Shown one piece after another: positions 26,743 through 33,741 of a stretch of 64,000 nucleotides of DNA; positions within the stretch are counted from its first letter, which is position 1, and each line of letters opens with the position of its first letter. The notes beneath the pieces are model-generated. The model was not told where the DNA came from and searched no databases. It saw only the letters and a program-made list of their open reading frames with translations. The stretch spans positions 558,001-622,000 of the forward strand of contig NC_013441.1 in assembly GCF_000024785.1 (NCBI RefSeq), given 5' to 3'. The translations under genes and the position numbers were made by a program. The DNA comes from Gordonia bronchialis DSM 43247. GTDB taxonomy: Bacteria; Actinomycetota; Actinomycetes; Mycobacteriales; Mycobacteriaceae.

Positions 26743-27015
26743 CGCCTCGACGAGGCCCAGCTCAGGGTCCGGCGCGTGCGTAGGCAGGCGCTGGCCAAAG
26801 CGCTGGTCACGGCCCGTCATAAGGCGGGACTGACCCAGGGCCAATTGGCCGAACGATCGGGCCTGTCCCGGTCTGCCATCGCCCGCGCTGAGGCCGGCGA
26901 GGCTAGCTTGTCCAGCGACCGGTTCTGGGACTTGGCCAAGGCATTGGGCATCCGCCCCAGCGCACTGTGGCTTGCGGCCGAGGCCGACGAGGCCGCGTCC
27001 CGCACGCTCGACTGA
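26725..27015 (+). CDS. XRE-family transcriptional regulator
   Basis: 96 residues from GTG 26725. Helix-turn-helix QGQLAERSGLSRSAIARAEA with the following helix SSDRFWDLAKALGIRPSALW matches the Cro/CI type. No effector domain. The start lies within a perfect dyad and no Shine-Dalgarno is visible, so expression may be leaderless or auto-controlled. It precedes the membrane-protein operon. Confidence 0.85.
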   Translation: MPAPDDRLDEAQLRVRRVRRQALAKALVTARHKAGLTQGQLAERSGLSRSAIARAEAGEASLSSDRFWDLAKALGIRPSALWLAAEADEAASRTLD

Positions 27016-27029
27016 TCATCTCTCCGCGT

Positions 27030-27051
27030 CTCCTCATCACCACATGAGGAG
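27030..27051 (+). promoter_or_regulatory. Second hairpin that buries a Shine-Dalgarno site
   Basis: CTCCTCAT (27030-27037) pairs with ATGAGGAG (27044-27051) over a six-base loop. The AGGAGG at 27047-27052, six bases before the GTG at 27059, is largely in the stem. Confidence 0.5.
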
Positions 27052-27058
27052 GAGACAC

Positions 27059-28078
27059 GTGCCCGGAATAGACCTGTACCAAATCTACGGCCTCGACAGG
27101 ACCCACCCGCCCGAGGCGCTGGCGGCGGCGCTGACCGACCAGCTGAACCGCGTCGATCCGCGAGACACATTGACGCGCAGCAGGATTGACACGGCTCGCG
27201 CCATCCTCGGTGATCCGCAGCGTCGTGCCGCGTACGACCGACAGCTCGGCGATCCGTCGGCGCCGTCCGTCACCGAAGAAGCGCTGGCCCGGATCTCGGG
27301 CCGGCCGGTGCCCACTGCACCGCGACCGTCGCTCCGCGCGCAGTTCGCATCCAAGCAGGTGCGCATCGTGTCCGCGATCACCGCCGCCCTCGCGCTGGTC
27401 CTCGTCGTCGGCATCACCGCCGTCGCGTGCAGCGGTGGTGGCGACAGCGGCACCGCGGCCAGCGGCGGCGATGCCGGGAACGGGAGCACCGCCGCCGCGC
27501 CGTCATCTGGGGACGCCGGGTGCGAACCGAGCAATAACGAGTACACGTCCCGGGCGAAGTGGGACGGGTCGCGCTCGACGGCCCCGTCCTACGAGGTGGC
27601 CCTGACGCGGCGGATCGCACTCCCTCGCAGCATGCCCTGGACCGACCGAGTTCTCGGCGGCACCGATTACTACCGGATTGGCGACGGTTTCAGGATCAAC
27701 TATCGGGGGTTGGCACAGCTGCAGGACCGCTCGATCGGTGTCTTCCAGGGGCCCGACCCCAGCGATGCCTCGACCCCGACGGCCATCGTCACCACGGTGA
27801 GCCAGGACGGCGCAATTGTTTCCACTCGCGACTACGCGGGCGCCGACGCGCCCCTGCCCGCCGGCTTCGACCTCGCCCGGACGACCTTGGCAGGCTATTT
27901 CCGCATCTCTGCGGCTGACGGCGTGAGCATCCCCGCCGCGGCGACCGGCACAGAGCAGGAGCAGGCGTACGCCGAACAGATCCTGCCCGACGCGTTCGAT
28001 GAGCACACGGTGTGGGTGATCATGCGCGGCGAGGAGGGCGCCATCTTCAAGGCCACGTTCCAACGATGCACGAATTAG
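27059..28078 (+). CDS. Membrane protein with degenerate J-domain and extracytoplasmic domain
   Basis: 339 residues. Residues 1-60 follow the DnaJ pattern (IDLYQIYGLD; SRIDTARAILGDPQRRAAYD), but the HPD loop that activates Hsp70 is absent. One membrane helix (about residues 105-125, ITAALALVLVVGITAVA) ends in a lipobox-like VACSGG. The outer part has a Ser/Gly linker and about 190 residues of unknown fold. The J-like part may bind a partner inside while the rest works at the surface. Confidence 0.6.
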   Translation: MPGIDLYQIYGLDRTHPPEALAAALTDQLNRVDPRDTLTRSRIDTARAILGDPQRRAAYDRQLGDPSAPSVTEEALARISGRPVPTAPRPSLRAQFASKQVRIVSAITAALALVLVVGITAVACSGGGDSGTAASGGDAGNGSTAAAPSSGDAGCEPSNNEYTSRAKWDGSRSTAPSYEVALTRRIALPRSMPWTDRVLGGTDYYRIGDGFRINYRGLAQLQDRSIGVFQGPDPSDASTPTAIVTTVSQDGAIVSTRDYAGADAPLPAGFDLARTTLAGYFRISAADGVSIPAAATGTEQEQAYAEQILPDAFDEHTVWVIMRGEEGAIFKATFQRCTN

Positions 28079-28112
28079 GAACAGTCACAACACTATTCGA
28101 GAGGAGAGCACC

Positions 28113-28505
28113 ATGAACAGATTCCGCAAGCCCGCTACTGCACTGGCAGCCGCCGGGGCCATCGTCGCCGGCACCCTGGCCGGCACCGTCGTAGGCGCGG
28201 GCGACGCCGCCGCCCGCGTCGACGCCGGGAATTACATCTGGACTACGACCAAGACGCTCACGGGAGCCCGTGGCGCCTACCCGGTGACGATCCGCGGCAA
28301 CGTCCTCACCGTCGACCTGCCCGGCACGGTCATCGGCGCGCCGAGGCACGCACGCCTGCATCCCACCCGCGCTGGCGCGTGGATGGACTACGGCGGCAAC
28401 CGGTACACCTTCGGCCGCAAGGGGAACAGATACGTTGGCCAAGAGCTGTGGCTGACCATCAACGGCGCCGTCGTCGGCACCACCACGCTGACCCCGCGCC
28501 GCTGA
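28113..28505 (+). CDS. Secreted small protein, paralogue 1
   Basis: 130 residues. A Sec signal peptide of about 34 residues (cleavage near DAAAR) precedes a beta-rich domain of about 95 residues: GNYIWTTTKT, PVTIRGNVLTVDLPG, then LWLTINGAVVG. It resembles the convergent gene at 28725 (GNY, PVTV, GVLTV, ING in the same order). GAGGAG is seven bases ahead of the ATG. Function unknown. Confidence 0.6.
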   Translation: MNRFRKPATALAAAGAIVAGTLAGTVVGAGDAAARVDAGNYIWTTTKTLTGARGAYPVTIRGNVLTVDLPGTVIGAPRHARLHPTRAGAWMDYGGNRYTFGRKGNRYVGQELWLTINGAVVGTTTLTPRR

Positions 28506-28521
28506 CCCGCACAACCCAAAA

Positions 28522-28557
28522 CAGAACCCCCGCACCGAGATCGGTGCGGGGGTTCTG
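28522..28557 (+). terminator. Strong terminator
   Basis: A 17-bp stem (28522-28538 with 28541-28557) with a very short loop, 17 bases past the stop of the secreted protein; TGCTCTTA follows. Confidence 0.8.
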
Positions 28558-28724
28558 CTCTTACTCATCAGTCCTCGGGCCACCCCAGCCGAAAACAGGT
28601 GGTGACGAACCAGTCTGCCGACTGATCCCAAGCCGCCGTACCCGCGTTGCGCGCCAACGCTTTTCCCGGGTCCGCGAGCTCGCGGCCGCACTGGCCAGAA
28701 CTGCCCTCGTCGCCATCATCCCCA

Positions 28725-29090
28725 TCACTTAGCGGCCAGGAGGTGGGCCCACGTGCTGCCGTTGATGACGATGCCGTAGGTGCCGTTCCAGCCGTCGGAC
28801 AGCACGACCGGCTGCCCGGCAAGGGTCGTGCGCGCGCCGTCCGCCGTCGGCGTGAGGCGGCCGGACAACCCTCCGACGGTGAGCACGCCGTCGGACACCG
28901 TCACCGGCACGGTGGCCACCGGCGGCGACGTGACGGGCCGGATCGGATTCAGGACCTCCGCGCTGTAATTGCCGTCGGGCACGCCAGCCGTGTCGGCGGC
29001 CGCGGTGCCCGTGCCCGTGCCCAGGGCCAGGGCGCCTGCGGCAGCGCCGGCCAGAGCGGTTGCGGCGAGCATGTTCTTGGTGTTCTTCAT
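28725..29090 (-). CDS. Secreted small protein, paralogue 2
   Basis: 121 residues, ATG with AAGGAG six bases upstream. Signal peptide of about 32 residues ending TAAADTAG, then a domain related to the 28113 product: GNYSAEVLN, VPVTVSDGVLTVGGLSG, GIVINGSTW. No Cys. Role unknown; possibly an extracellular partner of the membrane proteins encoded upstream. Confidence 0.6.
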   Translation of the reverse strand: MKNTKNMLAATALAGAAAGALALGTGTGTAAADTAGVPDGNYSAEVLNPIRPVTSPPVATVPVTVSDGVLTVGGLSGRLTPTADGARTTLAGQPVVLSDGWNGTYGIVINGSTWAHLLAAK

Positions 29091-29158
29091 TGTGACTCCT
29101 TGCGTTGCAACTATTTTGATGGCTGCGGACCGCTCAAACAGGGCGACGACTGGCTGGA

Positions 29159-30163
29159 CTATTTGCTCGGGACTGCGCTGCTCGACGCCGACGCATCACC
29201 CCCTTCCGCGTCGTCGGACGCGGCGAGCGTCACCAGGGCGATCGCGTCGCCCATGACCGCCACCGCTTTCGTCGGCTGACCCGCGACACCCTGAATTAGG
29301 TGCACCGTCGCGGTGCCGTCCACCAACCCCGCTGCGCCCGCCGGGATCTGCCCCGACACCGCGTACGCGCCAGGTGTGCCGTGCTCGCACGACCCGGCCG
29401 TCGGTGCGTCGCCGCCGGGCCAATCGCGGTCGCCGGTCACCGTGATGTCACCGTCAGCGACGGTGACATCGGCCTTGCGCCACGCCGGTGCGGGCGCGTC
29501 GTCGGGTGCGGTGTACGCGTAGGCGGCCCAGGAGTCCTTACCGAGCTGGATCAGGTCCAGACGCTTCGCATTCCGCGCCAGCAGTTTCTTCCCCTGACCT
29601 GCATCGGCGGCCTCGGCCCCGGCTTTGGCCCGCACAAACGTCGTCGGCAGTGGTGCGGTCGCGTCGATCACCAACTCCAACCGCGGCCGTGCCGACCCCG
29701 TCATCACGGCGTCTGCGAGTGTGCCCGTCGGCGATGACGCGGCGGCGGCGCCCACCCGGCACGTGTCGACCGCACCAACCGTCGCGTCGACCTCGCTGCG
29801 CACCGCCGATGACTTCGACGCGACCGCACTCGATGCCTGCGCGTACTTGCTCGACGCGCCGGCCTTGACGTCGGCCGCTGTATTCTCGCTGCCAATCTTC
29901 GACAGTCCGACCACCAGCGCCCCGCCAACCGCGAGCGCCACCAACCCGACCGCTCCCAAAGTGAGCTTCACGCTCTTGGGCATTCCCGATCCCGTAGCTG
30001 TACCCCCGCCGTGGTCACCCGTCACGGGCACTGGTGCTGCCTCGTCCACCGGTTCGGTGACCACTTCTTCGTCAACGATCTCGTACTCGTCGCCCAGTTC
30101 GCTGGGATCGACGACATTGCCGTCCTCGTCGACGTACTCAAATTCATTGTCACTCATGATCAT
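29159..30163 (-). CDS. Bitopic membrane protein, acidic N-terminus
   Basis: 334 residues. About 55 very acidic N-terminal residues (FEYVDEDGNVVDPSELGDEY), one membrane helix (LTLGAVGLVALAVGGALVVG, about residues 70-90) and a 240-residue outer domain with two Cys. The start at 30163 uses AAGGA five bases upstream; ATG 30157 is possible. It overlaps the previous gene by 14 bases, so both belong to one operon. Topology resembles T4SS VirB8-like or ESX accessory proteins, but no motif confirms either. Confidence 0.55.
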   Translation of the reverse strand: MIMSDNEFEYVDEDGNVVDPSELGDEYEIVDEEVVTEPVDEAAPVPVTGDHGGGTATGSGMPKSVKLTLGAVGLVALAVGGALVVGLSKIGSENTAADVKAGASSKYAQASSAVASKSSAVRSEVDATVGAVDTCRVGAAAASSPTGTLADAVMTGSARPRLELVIDATAPLPTTFVRAKAGAEAADAGQGKKLLARNAKRLDLIQLGKDSWAAYAYTAPDDAPAPAWRKADVTVADGDITVTGDRDWPGGDAPTAGSCEHGTPGAYAVSGQIPAGAAGLVDGTATVHLIQGVAGQPTKAVAVMGDAIALVTLAASDDAEGGDASASSSAVPSK

Positions 30164-31124
30164 TCACATCCTTCTTCTTTACGACGCGGCGCACGACCTT
30201 CTTCGTCGCTGGTGAGCTGGTTGTGGGGGTGACAACACTCGTCGTCGGGGCCGCGTTGGCCACGGTGGGTATCACCACCTGTGCAGGGGCGGCCGGTGCC
30301 GCGCTGGCCTCGTCGGTGACCTCGCGGTCTCGCAGTGCCTTGAGCATCGTGGGGATCAGCGTCGGCATGACGACCAGCGATCCGATGGCCAACGCAACGC
30401 CGCCCGCGATCCACAAATTCTGAAAAACGCTCATAGCCTGCGTCACGATCTCGCGCACGGCCAGCGTCAGCACGCCATATCCCGCCGCCACCGGTAGCAA
30501 CATCGCCCAGTGGCAGCGCCGCACGAAACCGTCGCTGTTGCTGGTCAATTCGCGAGCAATCCGGTAAACGTGATCGATGCCCTCCTCACCCGGCAACGAG
30601 TTCCACTCGATGACTCGTGGCCCTTCACGCCGTGGTGGACCGAACCGACGGTCGGCGAGGTGCTGCGCCAGGAACCCCAATGCCGCCGTCATCGCGATGC
30701 TCAGGTACACCGCCGCACCGTCTCCAAAGATCGATGCCATTGCAACGACGATGACCTCGCGGACGAACAAGAACACGAATCCGATACCGATGGCGATGAT
30801 CAGCAGCGTGAGCGCCCCCCGTCGCGCCAGCTGGGTGGTGACCGCGTTGACCAGCGACTGTCCCAGCGACGCGCCACCGGCGGGCGTGGCCACCGACGGA
30901 ACGCCGACGACACCGCGCCGCCACAACTGCCGGGCGAAGAACATCGATCCGGCGGCCGCGACGATCGATGCTTGTTCGGCGAGCGGTCCCTGGGATACCG
31001 CCCAGACGAGCACGCCGAGACCGCCGAACAATAGCAAGGTGGCCACGATCCTGATCAGTTCCATGCCCGCATTGCTTTGACCCGCGTGGACGTGGATTTC
31101 AGGGGTTGGTGTCGGTGCAGTCAT
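30150..31124 (-). CDS. Polytopic membrane protein
   Basis: 324 residues. Hydrophobic segments near residues 20-40, 105-130, 140-160, 210-230 and 240-262, then a Pro/Thr/Ala-rich tail ending in a basic cluster (ATKKVVRRVVKKKD). AGAAGG precedes the ATG. Possibly a conjugation-channel subunit in the style of actinobacterial TrbL/VirB6, judged on topology alone. Confidence 0.5.
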   Translation of the reverse strand: MTAPTPTPEIHVHAGQSNAGMELIRIVATLLLFGGLGVLVWAVSQGPLAEQASIVAAAGSMFFARQLWRRGVVGVPSVATPAGGASLGQSLVNAVTTQLARRGALTLLIIAIGIGFVFLFVREVIVVAMASIFGDGAAVYLSIAMTAALGFLAQHLADRRFGPPRREGPRVIEWNSLPGEEGIDHVYRIARELTSNSDGFVRRCHWAMLLPVAAGYGVLTLAVREIVTQAMSVFQNLWIAGGVALAIGSLVVMPTLIPTMLKALRDREVTDEASAAPAAPAQVVIPTVANAAPTTSVVTPTTSSPATKKVVRRVVKKKDVNDHE

Positions 31125-31125
31125 G

Positions 31126-31427
31126 TCAGTTCGCCTTCTTTCTTTCAAATCCATTGTCGTGGTTATCTTTTGCGAGTCCCGGCACCACGACCCGCGCGAC
31201 GAGCGAGGGCGTGCCCGCGGTCACCGCCGGGGTGCCATGATCAGCCCGCCCACCACGCACGCGAGACCGAGACTCAGCCAGAGATTTCCGAAAACCGCGA
31301 GAATGGTGCCCTCGAAGGCCCCGGTGTCGGCGATGCCCCAGAGGCCGACGCCGATGAGCAGCACGGCGGCGACGCCCGCCAGATCCCAAGCCAGCTCCCG
31401 ACGCGGTTCGGGGTCGGTGTCCTTCAT
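31126..31427 (-). pseudogene. Small two-helix membrane protein, probable frameshift
   Basis: The open frame 31221-31427 gives 68 residues with two membrane helices and stops at APRR. A one-base shift at the CCCC run near 31229 would continue through PSLVARVVVPGLAKDN to NGFERKK, ending just before the next gene. That tail matches the end of the upstream paralogue (VAPGFVKDKCDNDIEEKK). So the gene is either frameshifted, sequenced with an error, or has lost its tail. Confidence 0.5.
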
Positions 31428-31633
31428 TTCTTCTCCTCGATGTCGTTGTCACACTTGTCTTTTACGAATCCCGGCGCCACGATCGCCGCGATGCCGACCG
31501 CCACCGCCGCGCCCGACGCCCACCGCCACGGCCCGCCCAGGGCGATTCCCGCGACGATGGCGGCGAGGCCGGCCAGCACCGCGAGCATCGCGAGCACGGC
31601 GGGTAGTCGACTGACCAGCGATTGCTTTGTCAC
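31424..31633 (-). CDS. Small two-helix membrane protein
   Basis: 69 residues. Two hydrophobic segments (LPAVLAMLAVLAGLAAIVAG and ASGAAVAVGIAAIVAPG) and a charged C-terminal tail. Start and stop both overlap neighbouring genes (ATGA type), so it is a coupled member of the membrane operon and a paralogue of the following gene. Confidence 0.55.
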   Translation of the reverse strand: MTKQSLVSRLPAVLAMLAVLAGLAAIVAGIALGGPWRWASGAAVAVGIAAIVAPGFVKDKCDNDIEEKK

Positions 31634-32070
31634 GACCCGTACAGCTCGTCGAGCACGTCACGGGTGCTGTCGGGCTCGTCGGATGCCGTATTCGACTTCG
31701 CGATCTGCGCGTCCAGGTCGAGCTGATCCGCCGCCCGCTCCAGCGCCCAGAGCTCGTGGCCATTGCCCGACAGTCGGGGATGCTCACGCAGGTATTCGCC
31801 GAGCGCCGTCTCCAACTCCTCGTTGAGCCGCGGCGATACGCCTTCGGCCTTGACGCGGTGCCGCGCGGCTGCGAGCAGCGCCTCCCACAACCCCGGCACG
31901 GCATCCACCTGGGCGACCGCCTCGATCACCGCGACGGTGTCGGCCACCCGGGCCAGGGCCACCAGATCGTGCTCGCGGTCCTCGCGGTCGACCTCGTTCG
32001 CCGCGGCCAACCGGCCGACACCGGCGACCATCTTGCGGGCACGGCGGGCGTAGATGTTCAGATCAGTCAT
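31630..32070 (-). CDS. Soluble helical operon protein
   Basis: 146 residues, all helical and acidic, no membrane segment or signal. It starts TDLNIYARRARKMVAGVG and ends DVLDELYGS. Overlaps both neighbours by four bases. Not recognised. Confidence 0.5.
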   Translation of the reverse strand: MTDLNIYARRARKMVAGVGRLAAANEVDREDREHDLVALARVADTVAVIEAVAQVDAVPGLWEALLAAARHRVKAEGVSPRLNEELETALGEYLREHPRLSGNGHELWALERAADQLDLDAQIAKSNTASDEPDSTRDVLDELYGS

Positions 32071-32747
32071 TTCTGTTCTCCTTGCTCTTCATCGATCCCA
32101 TTGCGGGTCACGGTGACCCGCACGGTCTTCACCGGCACCGGCCGCACCGGCTCGGTCGGCTCGGTCTCGGGCAGCGTCGGTTCGTCGCCGATGCGCACCC
32201 TGATCGGCGCGGGCGCGTCGGCGTCCCGAGCGGGCACCGCATCCCAGCCGTAGGCGTAGGACAACCACGCGGCGTAGGCGATGCCCGCCACCGGCTGGGC
32301 GAGCAGCCACCAGCCCCACAGCGGCACACCGCTTCCGAGCCACGCGACCGCGGCGATCACCGCGACCGGGATGGTCGAGGCACTGGCGGCGACCGCCAGC
32401 GCCTTCCACCTCAGCGGACCCCACTGGGGGACCGACCGGTACCAGATGCCGTAGATCGCCCAGCCGAGCCCGATCGCCGGACCCGCCAGCAGAATCCGGG
32501 CCGCCTCGTGCAGCGCCGCGATCAGCGTCCACCGGCCTTTGTGCTCGTCGCGCTCGAAGGCGATTCGGCGGAACCGTCGCTGCACGAGGGCCTCGGCGGC
32601 GGCGGAGTCGCCGGCGCCGGCCTCGTATCGGGCCCGGCGGTTCGCGCGAACCGCGAGCTGCTGGCCACGCCGCTGGGCCGCCGCGCTGTGCCCGGCCCGG
32701 GCCTTGACCCAGTTGGCCCGCTCACGGGTGGCGTGCGCGTCAGCCAT
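32067..32747 (-). CDS. Membrane protein with basic N-terminus
   Basis: 226 residues. A 65-residue Arg/Ala-rich N-terminal part (RRGQQLAVRANRRARYEAG) is followed by three or four hydrophobic segments between residues 80 and 170 and a Pro/Glu/Val-rich tail. Overlaps both neighbours. Unrecognised conjugation- or envelope-type protein. Confidence 0.5.
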   Translation of the reverse strand: MADAHATRERANWVKARAGHSAAAQRRGQQLAVRANRRARYEAGAGDSAAAEALVQRRFRRIAFERDEHKGRWTLIAALHEAARILLAGPAIGLGWAIYGIWYRSVPQWGPLRWKALAVAASASTIPVAVIAAVAWLGSGVPLWGWWLLAQPVAGIAYAAWLSYAYGWDAVPARDADAPAPIRVRIGDEPTLPETEPTEPVRPVPVKTVRVTVTRNGIDEEQGEQK

Positions 32748-32907
32748 CGGTGGTGACCGAAGCCGGTGCGCCGCAGCGAGGATTCGCGTCGCGGGTGATC
32801 TGGGCCCCGGCGCCGACGGTGAGGCCGACCGCGAACGACGCGATCATCGCGATGGCGATCAGCACCCACCTCCGGCGCCAGATGCGGGGTTTCGCGGCCT
32901 TGGCCAT
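32740..32907 (-). CDS. Small single-helix membrane protein, operon leader
   Basis: 55 residues, ATG 32907 with GGAGG five bases upstream. Basic start (AKAAKPRIWRRRW), one helix (VLIAIAMIASFAVGLTVGAG), short outer part with one Cys. Its stop overlaps the next start by eight bases. It is the first gene of the minus-strand membrane operon that runs to 29159. Confidence 0.6.
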   Translation of the reverse strand: MAKAAKPRIWRRRWVLIAIAMIASFAVGLTVGAGAQITRDANPRCGAPASVTTDG

Positions 32908-32968
32908 CGCGGTCCTCCGGTCTGTGTGAAGCTAAGGAAGTAATTGCATCTCCACTTTAGCAAGAGAT

Positions 32969-32993
32969 GTAGGACTTGCAACAGTAGTTGCTA
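32969..32993 (+). promoter_or_regulatory. Transfer operator, copy 1 (dyad GCAAC-N4-GTTGC)
   Basis: A 25-bp block containing GCAAC-AGTA-GTTGC at 32978-32991, overlapping an extended -10 (TTGCTATGAT) 22 bases before the ATG at 33015. The same block, 22 of 25 bases identical, precedes mobC at 39481-39505. Confidence 0.6.
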
Positions 32994-33014
32994 TGATCAG
33001 ATCGGAGACGCCAC

Positions 33015-33293
33015 ATGGCCGACCCCACCGAAGACCCGACTGCCCCGACCGTGAGGACCGCGATGACCGTCAGCCCGATCGACGCCAAACGCCTCAAACA
33101 GGTCGGCCTCGACTTCGGCACGCCCGCGGCCGTAGCGGCTCGCACGTTCGTTAATTACTGCCTCGACCGGCTCGACGATCCAGCCATCTCCGGTGCGCTG
33201 ACCGAGGCCGCGAAGGCCGAGCGCGAGCGGCGCAGCAGAGCCGCGGCCATGGGGGGCAGACTCGGCGGTGGTTCCAATAAGAAAAAGGAGTAG
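33015..33293 (+). CDS. Small basic protein before the coupling gene
   Basis: 92 residues. The central region TVSPIDAKRLKQVGLDFGT and AAVAARTFVNYCLDRL resembles a ribbon-helix-helix-like DNA binder or relaxosome helper; the tail is basic (SNKKKE). GGAGA precedes the ATG. Six bases separate its stop from the TraG-like start. It is a candidate for the protein binding the shared dyad operator. Confidence 0.5.
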   Translation: MADPTEDPTAPTVRTAMTVSPIDAKRLKQVGLDFGTPAAVAARTFVNYCLDRLDDPAISGALTEAAKAERERRSRAAAMGGRLGGGSNKKKE

Positions 33294-33741
33294 TGCCCGA
33301 TGTCGCTGTACCGCAAGGACTCCGGCCCCTACAAGCCGAAGCCGACACCGTTCGGGGGTTTCATCGACGGGGCGCGCGCGATCACCGCCCCGCACCTGCT
33401 CTGCGTCGGGCCCACCGGGCGTGGCAAGTCTCGGCGCGTCCTGGGACCGGCACTGCTCATGTGGGAGGGCCCCGGCGTCGCGATCTCGTCGAAGCCCGAC
33501 TTGATCGAGCTGGCGATCGAGAAGCGTCTGGGCATGGGCGGCCACGGCAAGACCTATGTGCTCGACCTGTCCGGCAAGGTGCCGGCGAGTGTCATGCCGG
33601 ACGGGGCGGAAATGGTCGTGGCCGATCCTGTCGCCCTGATCACCGACGACGACACCGCGATCGACATGACCGAGATCCTGCTGCGCACTTCGGGATCGAG
33701 CGCCGGTGGCGGCGACTCAGCCAAAAAGGACCCATTTTTTG

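Larger units (their letters stand above)
26681..27032. repeat. 18-bp inverted repeats flanking the XRE gene
   Basis: GAGACGCGGAGAGATGAT at 26681-26698 is the exact reverse complement of 27015-27032. The two arms enclose the regulator gene almost exactly; the right arm starts at the last base of its stop codon. Each arm overlaps a translation-start region. Confidence 0.7.

Noticed and set aside
28568..28740. Minus-strand small gene ending DWFVTTCFRLGWPED
   Set aside because: The C-terminal part looks plausible but there is no start codon or ribosome site outside the overlapping secreted-protein gene.
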